NCBI GenBank assembly: GCA_900770215.1
Contig: CAAGJW010000074.1
Coordinates: 1-61,446, forward strand
DNA length: 61,446 bases
From: Bacteroidales bacterium
Lineage (GTDB): Bacteria > Bacteroidota > Bacteroidia > Bacteroidales > Muribaculaceae
Reading direction: 5' to 3'
Shown here: positions 24,302 through 32,167 of the stretch, piece after piece
How the letters are laid out: every line of letters starts with the position of its first letter
How positions within the stretch are numbered: the stretch's first letter is position 1
Program-made: the position numbers and the translations under genes
Notes under the pieces: generated by a model
Database searches by the model: none
What the model was told of the DNA's origin: nothing
What the model saw: the letters and a program-made list of their open reading frames with translations, nothing else

Positions 24302-25384
24302 ATGAAGCGTAGAGAACTGCTTATACACATCATGTGCTGGGGCATCGTGCTGTTTCTGCCCTTGGTGTTCTTTCGCCCCAACGACACGTGGGAGCTGCGC
24401 ATGAGCCACTGGTTGCGCTCGCTGGGCGGCACGTTCGGCTACATGGTTATTTTTTATGCCAACTACCTGTGGCTGGCCCCCAAGCTCTACTTCAATCACA
24501 AGCGCGGCCTCTATGTTGTGCTCAACGTGCTCATCATCGTCTTGGCCATCGGCCTGTCGATGGGCTGGTGGAAGGCGTTCGGGCACATCCTGCCCGACGA
24601 GATGCCCAGCAGCTTCCTGCGGCGCCCGCCGCGGCGCCACGGCGGCCCACCCATGTGGAACATGCTGTTTCAGAGCGCCCTCATGGCAGTGCTGGTGGCA
24701 GCCTTGGCCCTGGCCGTGTGCATGGGGCAGCGGTGGCAGCACATCGAGGAGGCACGGCGCGAGGCCGAGAAGGCCAAGAGCGAGGCCGAGCTCAGCAACC
24801 TGCGCAACCAGCTCAATCCCCACTTCCTGCTCAACACGCTCAACAACATCTATGCCCTCATCGCCTTTGCCCCCGAGAAGGCGCAGGGTGCCGTCGAGGA
24901 GCTGAGCAAGCTGCTGCGCCACGTGCTCTATGAGAACGAGCAGAACTATGTGCCGCTCTACAAGGAGGTGTCGTTCATGAAAAGCTATATCGAGCTCATG
25001 CGCATCCGCGTGACCAGCAATGTGACGGTCGACACCGTCATCACCATAGCCGACGACGATGCCACCCCGGTGGCCCCGCTCATCTTCATCTCGCTCATCG
25101 AGAACGCCTTCAAGCACGGCATTTCGGCCAGCGGGCGGGGCTTCATCCTCGTGAAGATGAGCCACGACAACGACGCCATCACGTGCGAGATACGCAACAG
25201 CAACTGGCCCAAGCGCGCCAACGACAAGAGCGGCTCGGGCATAGGATTGCAGCAGGTGCAGAAGCGCCTCGACCTCATGTACCCCGGCCAGTACTCCTGG
25301 CACAAGGGCACCACAGCCGACAACACCGAGTATTACAGCAAAATAACAATATATCGACATGACTCTCAATTGCGCAATAGTTGA
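24302..25384 (+). CDS. LytS-type sensor histidine kinase (His_kinase family)
   Basis: 360 residues from ATG 24302 (MKRRELLIHIMCWG). Other in-frame starts at 24233 (TTG) and 24278 are less likely because a promoter box covers 24268-24275. Four hydrophobic helices lie in the first 150 residues, and a short coiled coil (EEARREAEKAKSEAEL) leads to the phosphoacceptor block LRNQLNPHFLLNTLNNIYAL with His174. The N box is SLIENAFKHG (about 265) and the G box SGSGIGLQQVQKRL. It phosphorylates the LytTR regulator encoded next (26-base overlap). Location after the MacAB-TolC genes suggests it senses envelope or drug stress, but that is inference. Confidence 0.88.
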   Translation: MKRRELLIHIMCWGIVLFLPLVFFRPNDTWELRMSHWLRSLGGTFGYMVIFYANYLWLAPKLYFNHKRGLYVVLNVLIIVLAIGLSMGWWKAFGHILPDEMPSSFLRRPPRRHGGPPMWNMLFQSALMAVLVAALALAVCMGQRWQHIEEARREAEKAKSEAELSNLRNQLNPHFLLNTLNNIYALIAFAPEKAQGAVEELSKLLRHVLYENEQNYVPLYKEVSFMKSYIELMRIRVTSNVTVDTVITIADDDATPVAPLIFISLIENAFKHGISASGRGFILVKMSHDNDAITCEIRNSNWPKRANDKSGSGIGLQQVQKRLDLMYPGQYSWHKGTTADNTEYYSKITIYRHDSQLRNS

Positions 25385-26069
25385 TGATGAGCCCCTGGCA
25401 GTGGAACTGCTGGTGAGCTATGTGGCCAAGATCCCGTTTATGAACCTGGCTGGCAAGTACTCCAACGCCATCGATGCGATGAAGGGCTTGAGCGAGCATC
25501 CTGTCGACGTGATTTTTCTCGATATCCAGATGCCCGACCTCAACGGCCTGGAGCTGTCCAAGATGCTGCCCGAGACCACGCGCATCGTCTTCACCACGGC
25601 CTTCCAGCAGTATGCGGTCGACAGCTACCGCCTCAACGCGCTCGACTTCTTGATGAAGCCCATATCCTATGTCGACTTTCTTGAAGCCTGCAGCAAGGCC
25701 CTGCAATGGTTCAAGCTCACCCGCCACACCGAGGAGACTGCCAAGCAGGAAGAGATGAAGAGCATCTTTGTAAAGAGCGAGTACAAGCTGCTGCAGATCG
25801 ACCTCGACAAGATAAAATACATCGAGGGCCTCAAGGACTATGTGAAAATCTACACCGAGGACTCGCCGCACCCCATACTCTCGCTCATGAACATGAAGGC
25901 CATGGAGCAGATGCTGCCCTCGTCGCGCTTTATACGCGTGCACCGCTCCTTTATCGTGCAGAAGAGCAAGATACGCGAGATCGACCGCAACCGCATCGTC
26001 TTTGGCGACGTCTACATCCCCATAGGCGACAGCTACAAGCAGGCCTTCCTCGACTTCATCCAGAAGTGA
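25359..26069 (+). CDS. LytTR-family response regulator
   Basis: 236 residues. The receiver domain has the acidic pair in VDDEP (9-10), the phosphorylation site Asp55 in IFLDIQMPDLNG and a conserved Lys in FLMKP (about 105). The LytTR DNA-binding domain (about 135-235) has YIEGLKDYVKIYT and RVHRSFIVQKSKI. The start overlaps the kinase by 26 bases, so the two are translationally coupled. A direct target could be the efflux promoter at 19320-19360; untested. Confidence 0.9.
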   Translation: MTLNCAIVDDEPLAVELLVSYVAKIPFMNLAGKYSNAIDAMKGLSEHPVDVIFLDIQMPDLNGLELSKMLPETTRIVFTTAFQQYAVDSYRLNALDFLMKPISYVDFLEACSKALQWFKLTRHTEETAKQEEMKSIFVKSEYKLLQIDLDKIKYIEGLKDYVKIYTEDSPHPILSLMNMKAMEQMLPSSRFIRVHRSFIVQKSKIREIDRNRIVFGDVYIPIGDSYKQAFLDFIQK

Positions 26070-26107
26070 GCCCCATAGCCCAGGAAAAATAAAGAAGGCC
26101 CCAAGTG

Positions 26108-26147
26108 TTGTTTTTTATGAGAGATATGTTTACTTTTGGCGCCAAAA
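26108..26147 (+). promoter_or_regulatory. promoter with overlapping 14-bp palindrome
   Basis: TTG (26108-26110), a 20-base spacer and TACTTTTG (26131-26138). The perfect palindrome TTTTGGCGCCAAAA (26134-26147) overlaps the -7 box and the expected start of transcription, an ideal place for a repressor. It drives the GYF_2 gene pair; the ATG is at 26206. Confidence 0.65.
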
Positions 26148-26205
26148 ATTGGACGCAACCAAAATAGAGATAAACGCATAACAACTTAACACTTGCTTTA
26201 ACATT

Positions 26206-27171
26206 ATGAAGTATTTCATTGTAAAAGATGGCACACGCCAGGGCCCCTACACCGTCGAGGAGCTCACCGTGCAGCGCTTGAGCCCCGACACGCTGGTGTG
26301 GACACAGGGCATGACCGACTGGGCCGAGGCCCACACGGTGCCCGAGCTCTCGGGCGCTGTCGACCACGACGTGCCCGGCATTCCTGCTGCTGGCACCCCA
26401 CAACCCCCCATAGGCGAGATGGCTCCCCCGCCAGTGCCCGGCGACGACGAGATGCAGCCACAAGAGCCATCGGCTGCCGCGCCGCAGCAATATGGCGACT
26501 ACAACACGCAGCCAGGAGGGTATCAAGCCCCCGCCCAGCCCAAGAAGCGCAACTCGCGGGGCTGGATCATCGCCCTTGTGGCGCTGGTCGTGCTGGCTGT
26601 GCTCGTGATCACCAAGCCCAGCCGCAGCACTCACCTCGAGGCGATTGACCGTGCCTGCTACGACTACCTGAGCGAGAGTGTCGACAGCAGCATCGTGGGC
26701 GGCATTCCCGTCATGGCCGACGGCCTGAAGAACGTGGCCGGCAGTTTCATAGGCACAGTGGTGGAGCAGCACTTCGAGCTCCACGACCGCCTGCTGTGGA
26801 ATGTGGGCAAGTTCACCTATGGCGGCAAGGAAAAGACCGTGAGCGTGGGCATCCTGGGCCATGTGTTCACCTTCGACAAGGACGACGTGGCGCAGGCCGT
26901 GCGCAAGTATGCCGAGGAGCATCGCAGCAGCACCGACGCCGATGCCGCCAGCGATGCTGCCATGCAGGCCATGCAGGGAGCTGTCGACGCAGCTCGCCAG
27001 GCCGTCGATGCAGTGGTGTCGCGTGTCGACTCGTCGCGCGTGACCGAGAAGATCGACTCGGCCGCCAGCCAGGCAGTCGACAAGGCGGCCAGCAAGGCTG
27101 CCGAGGGCTTCATCGACAAGATTATCGACGAGATTGAAAACCTCATAGGCAATGGCAACGACAACAAGTAG
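26206..27171 (+). CDS. GYF_2 (DUF4339) protein with TM segment and DUF4359-like domain
   Basis: 321 residues. The N-terminal GYF_2 domain (1-50) has KDGTRQGPYTVEELTVQRL and DTLVWTQGMTDW. A Pro/Gln-rich linker spans about 55-108. One membrane helix (about 114-132) follows RNSRGW. A domain at about 135-240 runs KPSRSTHLEAIDRACYDYLS to VGILGHVFTFDKDD and resembles DUF4359. The C-terminal roughly 85 residues form an Ala/Asp/Val-rich amphipathic helical tail (AASDAAMQAMQGAVDAARQA). In other families GYF domains bind proline-rich peptides; here the cytosolic GYF could dock a partner. It overlaps the paralogous next gene by 20 bases. Confidence 0.75.
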   Translation: MKYFIVKDGTRQGPYTVEELTVQRLSPDTLVWTQGMTDWAEAHTVPELSGAVDHDVPGIPAAGTPQPPIGEMAPPPVPGDDEMQPQEPSAAAPQQYGDYNTQPGGYQAPAQPKKRNSRGWIIALVALVVLAVLVITKPSRSTHLEAIDRACYDYLSESVDSSIVGGIPVMADGLKNVAGSFIGTVVEQHFELHDRLLWNVGKFTYGGKEKTVSVGILGHVFTFDKDDVAQAVRKYAEEHRSSTDADAASDAAMQAMQGAVDAARQAVDAVVSRVDSSRVTEKIDSAASQAVDKAASKAAEGFIDKIIDEIENLIGNGNDNK

Positions 27172-27625
27172 CAACCGCCTCTCGTGGGCAGTCGCAGCGC
27201 TGTGCTGCCTCATCGTGCTGGCCACACTGTGCCTCACCCGCCCCAGCCGCAGCGAGCAGCTCGAGGCAGTGAACCAGGCAGGCCGCGCCTATGTGAGCGA
27301 CCGCATCGACAGCCTGGGCCTCGACAGCGTGCCCGTCATGGGCAACATCATGAGCGAGGGCGCCAGGTGGATAGGCAACGAGGCCATGCAAGGCTATCTC
27401 GAGAGCAACTTCACCTTTCACGACTACTACCTGTGGTCGACCGGCACCCTGCGCCTCAAGGGCGGCGAGGAGCGCCGCGTGGCCGTGGGCCTGCTGGGGC
27501 ACACCTGGGTGAGCGACAAGGCCCAGATAGGCACCGCCATGGTCGAGGCCATGCAAGAGAAAACCGGCAACGAGCTGCGCGGCATAGTGAGCACCCTGCT
27601 CCGTGCCCTCCTCCTCCAGCCCTGA
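27152..27625 (+). CDS. short paralogue of the preceding protein's DUF4359-like domain
   Basis: 157 residues. An N-terminal helix (about 9-28) is followed by TRPSRSEQLEAVNQAGRAYV, SVPVMGNIMSEGARWIGN, NFTFHDYYLWSTGTL and VAVGLLGHTWVSDK. Each block aligns with the membrane-proximal domain of the preceding protein, but the GYF domain and helical tail are missing. The start overlaps that gene by 20 bases, so it arose by tandem duplication and is co-expressed. It could form a heteromer with its larger sibling. Function unknown. Confidence 0.72.
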   Translation: MATTTSSNRLSWAVAALCCLIVLATLCLTRPSRSEQLEAVNQAGRAYVSDRIDSLGLDSVPVMGNIMSEGARWIGNEAMQGYLESNFTFHDYYLWSTGTLRLKGGEERRVAVGLLGHTWVSDKAQIGTAMVEAMQEKTGNELRGIVSTLLRALLLQP

Positions 27626-27650
27626 GAGCAACACCCGTTTCCACATCTGC

Positions 27651-27692
27651 CGGGCTGGCACTTCCTGATTGGGAGGTGCCAGCCCGTTTTTG
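27651..27692 (+). terminator. intrinsic terminator after the GYF/DUF4359-like pair
   Basis: CGGGCTGGCAC (27651-27661) pairs with GTGCCAGCCCG (27676-27686), followed by a T-run from 27687. Confidence 0.8.
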
Positions 27693-27767
27693 GTTTTGTT
27701 TCAGGTGGTGGGCGCATGGCTGGGGAAACAATTTTAAAAATAATGCAGCCAGTGTGCGATAATTTGT

Positions 27768-27775
27768 TATCTTTG
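27768..27775 (+). promoter_or_regulatory. -7 box (TATCTTTG) for the FISUMP-LRR gene
   Basis: TATCTTTG lies 101 bases before the ATG at 27877, leaving a long leader. No -33 TTG at the usual spacing. Confidence 0.45.
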
Positions 27776-27876
27776 CAATGTCTCAAAACCCTATTGAGAA
27801 ACTGTGACACGAAGTTCATTCTTTACCGAGAGATAGAAACCCAAAGTTAAACCATCAAAAAAAAACGTAAAACTGC

Positions 27877-30429
27877 ATGATGAAAAAACGAACCCTGTTT
27901 TCACTACTGCTGGTGGCGCTGTGCTGCCTGAGCGCATGGAGCCAAACCCCTCGCAACCCGCTTGAGGTGGTGGCCGAGTACAACCTCATGGCCGACGGCA
28001 CCTTTGCCACCGGCGACAAGCTTGCCCCCCAGGGTGCCTACTTCAAGTGGGCCGACCTGGGCAGCGTGCCGGTGCCTGCGGGCTACCACATCCCCACCAA
28101 GGAGGAGCTGCTCGTGATATCGGGCATCTATCCGCCCGACCAAACCAGCAAGAGCCCTTATCCCGACTTGAGCTACCGCATCGACCGCACGGGCGAGGAG
28201 ACGGTGACCCTCGACGGCACCACCATGACCCTCAATGCCCACTACTATGGCACGGGCGACTATGCCTGCTATGCGCTGCGCTTCATGGGCGGCGACAACA
28301 AGTATCTTTCGGCCTACCGCTGGGAGCCCGTTTTTACCGACGACGACACCGACCAGACTAAAATCAAGGGGCTCAAGGTCACCTGCCGCCTGCTGGGCGC
28401 GGCTGGAGCCGGCCTCGATGTGAAGGAACTGGCCAAGAGCGACTACTGGACCACTGGCAACCAGGCCGACGTGGTGCGCTACTTCCCGGCCAGCGGCTAT
28501 GGCAACTACACCGACGACGGTACGGTGATGGACGTGAACTCGCGCGGCCGCTACTGGTCGACCACGCCGCGCAACGAGACGGCTACCGGGGCGTGGGGCT
28601 TCGGCTTTGACGCCGACTTTGTGATGGTCTACCCCTGGGTGGCCACTTCGCGCTACTGCCTGCGTTGCTTCAAGGACTACACCACTGCCCCCGACACCAC
28701 GGCCACCGATGCCCCTATCACCCTCGAGTTTAACAAGGCGAACCTCGACGTGAACATGACGCTCACCGGCCCAGCCACCGCCGAGGTGGACTATGGCGAC
28801 GGACAGCGCATCCCCGTCGACCTCACGCAAACCCAGGGCGTGATTGCCGGCACCGTCAAGGGCAGCAAACTGGCCATCTATGCCCAAGGCGTGACGGGCT
28901 TCAAGGCGACGAGTCAGCAGATAAAAACGGTGAAGTTCGCCTCCATGCCCAAGCTCGAAAACCTGCAGCTGGGCTTCAACAAGATTTCGGATATAGCGCT
29001 TGGCAACATGCCCGAGCTCACTACGCTCAACTTGGTGAACAACAGCGTCACCGCCATCGACCTGAGCATGTGCCCTAAGCTGCACTATGTGTCGCTGGGC
29101 AAGAACTACAGCCTCTCGCAGCTCAAGCTCGACGGCCTGAGCCAGCTCACCGACCTGCACGTGGGCTCTACCCAGCTCACCGCCATCGACCTGACCCCGA
29201 CGCCCAACCTGGCCGTGCTCGACATCACGAGCGCCAAGAGTATCACAAGCCTCGACCTGAGCAAGGTACCCCATCTTGTGGAGCTTTTTGCCAGCCAAAC
29301 CAACCTCGCCCAGCTCGACATCACGCCCAACACGCAATTGCGCCGCATCAACCTGGCCGGCTGCTCGTCGCTCACGAGCCTCACCTTCTCCTCGCTCAAG
29401 GCCCTGCAAGGCTGCTTCTTGTCGAAGTCGGCCCTGCCCAAGGCCCAGCTCGATGCCCTGCTGGCCGCTCTGCCCGACGTGAGCGGCTTGAAGGTGCTGG
29501 CCGAAGAGCGCTTGTGGAAGAAGCAACTCGAGGTGGCCGACATCCCCGACGTCAAGGCCAAGCTCGTCGACCTCTCGGGGGCAAAAGCCAAGGGCTGGAA
29601 AATCGACGAGTACAACGAGGCCTGGTCGGTATCTCCCGTCAACCCCTGCCTCACCATGACCACAAGCATCGCCGTGGGCGACCAGATTGCATTCAAGGTC
29701 GAGAACTACTACGATCCCTTCTGGGTAGACTGGGGCAACTGGTGGAGCAGCTTTGTGCAGGCCAAGCCCTACACGGTGAAGCACGCCGTGCGCCAGAGCG
29801 ATATCGCCTACTACTCGCGCGGCCTCATGACGCTCGACTGCAGTGGCCAGCAGCTCACCCGCCTCTCGCTGCCCGACAACGACCAGACCTACAGCGTCGA
29901 CGCCTCGGGCAACGAGCTCGTCGAGTTCTCGATCGCCCCTGTCAACTCACTGGTGACCATCGACCTGCGCAACAACAAGCTCAATGCCCAGGCGCTCGAT
30001 GCCGTGTTTGCCAACTTGAGGAACCTGGCCGACATCGTCTATCCCTTCAAGACAGCCACTCAGGACACCTTCCCCGAGAGCGATAACCATGGTAAAATCT
30101 ACATCGAGGGCAACCCTGGCGCAGCCAGTTGCAACGTTGCCCTGGCCACCGCCAAGGGCTATGTGGTCGACGTCGTGCCCTCGGCCGTGACGCAAGTGGG
30201 CAGCGATGCCCAGGTGCGCATTGTCTACAACCAGGCAGCCGGCACTGTCGATATCGCCGGGCTTGAGGCCGGGCAGGCTATCGACGTCTACAACATGTGG
30301 GGCAGCAATGTGCTCCATGCCCAGGCCACTGCCTCGACGGCAACACAGCACATCGACGTGACCGGCCTTGCTCCAGGCATCTACATCGTGACCGCTGCCG
30401 GCCACTCGCTCAAGCTCGCCCTCAAGTAG
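27877..30429 (+). CDS. secreted FISUMP-like + leucine-rich repeat protein with T9SS tail
   Basis: 850 residues with signal peptide (MMKKRTLFSLLLVALCCLSA, cleavage after WSQ). Residues about 55-265 resemble the FISUMP domain (GYHIPTKEELLVISG at the start, GRYWSTTPRN in the middle, SRYCLRCFKDY at the end). Residues about 280-560 are short LRRs (LENLQLGFNKISDIALGNMP and similar 20-22 residue units). A second LRR-like patch lies near 650-720. The tail (VYNMWGSNVLHAQ, then LAPGIYIVTAAGHSLKLALK) is a T9SS type A sorting domain. Predicted cell-surface binding protein; ligand unknown. A terminator follows directly. Confidence 0.8.
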   Translation: MMKKRTLFSLLLVALCCLSAWSQTPRNPLEVVAEYNLMADGTFATGDKLAPQGAYFKWADLGSVPVPAGYHIPTKEELLVISGIYPPDQTSKSPYPDLSYRIDRTGEETVTLDGTTMTLNAHYYGTGDYACYALRFMGGDNKYLSAYRWEPVFTDDDTDQTKIKGLKVTCRLLGAAGAGLDVKELAKSDYWTTGNQADVVRYFPASGYGNYTDDGTVMDVNSRGRYWSTTPRNETATGAWGFGFDADFVMVYPWVATSRYCLRCFKDYTTAPDTTATDAPITLEFNKANLDVNMTLTGPATAEVDYGDGQRIPVDLTQTQGVIAGTVKGSKLAIYAQGVTGFKATSQQIKTVKFASMPKLENLQLGFNKISDIALGNMPELTTLNLVNNSVTAIDLSMCPKLHYVSLGKNYSLSQLKLDGLSQLTDLHVGSTQLTAIDLTPTPNLAVLDITSAKSITSLDLSKVPHLVELFASQTNLAQLDITPNTQLRRINLAGCSSLTSLTFSSLKALQGCFLSKSALPKAQLDALLAALPDVSGLKVLAEERLWKKQLEVADIPDVKAKLVDLSGAKAKGWKIDEYNEAWSVSPVNPCLTMTTSIAVGDQIAFKVENYYDPFWVDWGNWWSSFVQAKPYTVKHAVRQSDIAYYSRGLMTLDCSGQQLTRLSLPDNDQTYSVDASGNELVEFSIAPVNSLVTIDLRNNKLNAQALDAVFANLRNLADIVYPFKTATQDTFPESDNHGKIYIEGNPGAASCNVALATAKGYVVDVVPSAVTQVGSDAQVRIVYNQAAGTVDIAGLEAGQAIDVYNMWGSNVLHAQATASTATQHIDVTGLAPGIYIVTAAGHSLKLALK

Positions 30430-30466
30430 CCGCCACAGGCACTCACTGCACCCCCTCTATGTATTT

Positions 30467-30506
30467 GTCGGGGCGATGCACCACAGCGCATCGCCCCGAC
30501 TGCTTT
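30467..30506 (+). terminator. intrinsic terminator after the FISUMP-LRR gene
   Basis: GTCGGGGCGATGC (30467-30479) pairs with GCATCGCCCCGAC (30488-30500), followed by TGCTTTTG. Perfect 13-bp stem. Confidence 0.8.
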
Positions 30507-30651
30507 TGCAGCTTTGGTCAAATTTTAGTTTATGCTTGCATGAGGTGTGGAAATCGTGTGGAATTCATGCGATTACAAGGTAGTGAAAAAGTTTTTTCAA
30601 TTACTGAATAAAAAAGTTGGGAAAAGTTATGGTGCATTCAAGAAAAATATG

Positions 30652-30659
30652 TAATTTTG
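30652..30659 (+). promoter_or_regulatory. -7 box (TAATTTTG) for tRNA-Val
   Basis: TAATTTTG lies 21 bases before the tRNA 5' end, a usual distance in this phylum. No -33 at normal spacing. Confidence 0.5.
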
Positions 30660-30679
30660 TCACCGCTTAAAGGCAACAT

Positions 30680-30754
30680 AGGGGCGTAGCCCAGCTGGTT
30701 CAGAGCGCTGCAGTCACATTGCAGAGGTCATCGGTTCGAACCCGATCGTCCCTA
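30680..30754 (+). tRNA. tRNA-Val (anticodon CAC)
   Basis: 75 bases fold as a cloverleaf. The acceptor AGGGGCG pairs with CGTCCCT (one G-U pair), discriminator A. The anticodon stem CTGCA/TGCAG has loop GTCACAT, giving anticodon CAC at 30715-30717. The T arm is ATCGG-TTCGAAC-CCGAT. The variable loop AGGTC has five bases. CCA is not encoded. The D stem GCCC/GAGC contains one C-A mismatch and loop position 32 is G; both are unusual but do not break the fold. It decodes GUG, a frequent codon in this GC-rich genome. Confidence 0.88.
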
Positions 30755-30766
30755 CTTGTCAAGAGA

Positions 30767-30805
30767 AAGAGCAACCCGCACTTGCAGGCTGCTCTTCTTT
30801 TTTTT
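30767..30805 (+). terminator. intrinsic terminator after tRNA-Val
   Basis: AAGAGCA (30767-30773) with further CC/GG pairs closes on TGCTCTT (30790-30796), followed by a C and a run of eight T. Confidence 0.75.
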
Positions 30806-31029
30806 GTGTCTTTAAGCTCTTAGCTGGAAGGACTGGCTCAGGTGAAAAATACAGGACACGGGCGTAAATCAGGCAGTATTGTAAAGGCGCAATATGCTGG
30901 CTTTGTCATCGTGTCACCCAATGATTTCCTGCCTAAGGGCTTTCTATGCTCACCGCTGTGGGCACAAGGTCAATTTCAGCCCCGCCGAAGCCAAAACCAG
31001 CAAAGTCCACGTGCAAAATCAGTCCCCGC
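30806..31029. other. non-coding stretch after the tRNA terminator, no gene
   Basis: An ORF of 72 codons (30842-31060) is low-complexity, runs into the repeat region and has no family resemblance. No tRNA 3'-end duplicate was found that would mark an integrated element. Confidence 0.4.
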
Positions 31030-31312
31030 GGCAAGCCCCGCTAGGGGTGGCAGCTTTTAGGCAGGCGGTGGAGCGAGCCCACAAGGCGAGCGCAACCCCT
31101 GTAACCGCGGCATTATTCACGCGGGCAAGCCCCGCTAGGCGGCGGCAGAACGCCAGTGCCACACTGTGGCACTGCACTGAAGGTGGGTGGTAACTCTGTC
31201 ACCACTACGGAGCTTGCCTGGGTGGGGCGGGCCGCAATGCAGGGGTTGCGCTCCGCCAAGGCGTCGCTCCACCGCCTGCCCGTCGCTGTGTCGCCCGTTT
31301 CACGGGTTTTTT
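31030..31312. repeat. non-coding inverted-repeat element
   Basis: Arm A, GGCAGGCGGTGGAGCGA (31060-31076) plus GGCGAGCGCAACCCCTG (31085-31101), is the reverse complement of arm B, CAGGGGTTGCGCTCCGCC (31240-31257) plus TCGCTCCACCGCCTGCC (31264-31280), apart from one extra base and a short variable bulge. Between them lies a perfect 21-base palindrome CAGTGCCACACTGTGGCACTG (31154-31174). GGCAAGCCCCGCTAGG occurs twice (31030-31045, 31124-31139). A short hairpin CCCGT-TTC-ACGGG with six T (31294-31312) closes the element. It could be a dispersed REP/MITE-like repeat or a structured RNA. Confidence 0.55.
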
Positions 31313-31472
31313 GTCTCCACCTTGCCGCGCTCGTGGCGAGTGTGGTGTGGTTGTAGCCCACACAGTGGGACAATAGCAGGGGCTTAAAGGATATCGTCGA
31401 CGAGCCCCCCCCCTCATCTACAGGCTTGGAAAAATTCATGCTTATCCGCATTGATTTTCCGCTGGAAGGACT

Positions 31473-32003
31473 CTAATGGAGACGGTCCTTGATTTCGCGT
31501 ATTCCGTTCCAGGCGGCACGGTCGAAGCGGCCCTTGTAGCTCATGATCACATAGCCTATCTTGTCCTTGATAATCTGGTCGATGGTGCGCTGCGGGAACT
31601 TGTCGCTCACAGCGGCGCCCGGGGCGATGCCCACCTGGAAGGCTTGCGGGGTGCGCTGGATGAAGAGCACCACGCTGCTGTCGCCCAGCTCCCACTTGCT
31701 CGCAATGGCTGCTGCATAGGCCTGGGCTCCCATGTTGCCCAGGTCCTGGGTGGTGGTGACTACATAGATCTTGTAGGGCGACGTTGAGGCATAGGACTTG
31801 AGAGAGTCTTCCATCCAGCGAGCCGAGATGGTGTCGGTGGCATCTTCTTTGATGATGCCAGCCATGTCGTTGAGATAGGTCTTGGGGGCAGGGCGGTCGG
31901 GCACATTGCTTGTGTCGGCCTGCTTGCCGCCGCAGGCTACCAGGGCAAGCGCTGCCGTCAAGCCGAGCACAACGGCAGCCAGGGTTGAACGTAGATTTTT
32001 CAT
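31473..32003 (-). CDS. TPM-domain lipoprotein
   Basis: 176 residues from ATG 32003. The signal peptide ends in lipobox LVAC (Cys24). The TPM domain (about 40-170) contains YLNDMAGIIKEDATDTISAR, YKIYVVTTTQDLG, LGDSSVVLFIQ and VGIAPGAAVSDKFP, matching the TPM fold (Thylakoid/Psb32/MOLO-1). Bacterial members are envelope proteins; some show phosphatase activity, but the metal-binding set cannot be confirmed here. It is transcribed from its own promoter, 164 bases after the lptC stop. Confidence 0.78.
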   Translation of the reverse strand: MKNLRSTLAAVVLGLTAALALVACGGKQADTSNVPDRPAPKTYLNDMAGIIKEDATDTISARWMEDSLKSYASTSPYKIYVVTTTQDLGNMGAQAYAAAIASKWELGDSSVVLFIQRTPQAFQVGIAPGAAVSDKFPQRTIDQIIKDKIGYVIMSYKGRFDRAAWNGIREIKDRLH

Positions 32004-32072
32004 AACTGTGTCTCTATTTAAATGTTGGTTGTTTTTTAGAGGGCCACACCACATGCGCTGGCACGGCGATTG

Positions 32073-32104
32073 CAAATTTAAGCAATTCTGTGCGATGTGT
32101 GCAA
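32073..32104 (-). promoter_or_regulatory. promoter (TTG - N21 - TAAATTTG) for the TPM lipoprotein
   Basis: On the minus strand, TTG (32104-32102), a 21-base spacer and TAAATTTG (32080-32073), 70 bases before the ATG. Confidence 0.6.
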
Positions 32105-32167
32105 GTGCCGTTAGCTTTTTTTTTTGGCCTCGTCCTCGGTCCCAGTGTGTGCAGTTTCACGGCAGCG

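Noticed and set aside
30842..31060. 72-codon ORF and its overlapping frames after tRNA-Val
   Set aside because: Low-complexity protein, no promoter, and it reads into the inverted-repeat arms; several frames are equally open because of GC-rich repeats.
31030..31139. CRISPR-like repetition of GGCAAGCCCCGCTAGG
   Set aside because: Only two copies 94 bases apart and no regular spacers or cas genes; treated as part of the inverted-repeat element.
31156..31387. Two overlapping 66-codon ORFs in the inverted-repeat region
   Set aside because: They are different frames of the same repeat DNA; neither has a start region or family match.
30755..31472. Possible integrated element at tRNA-Val
   Set aside because: No duplicate of the tRNA 3' end and no integrase gene were found downstream.
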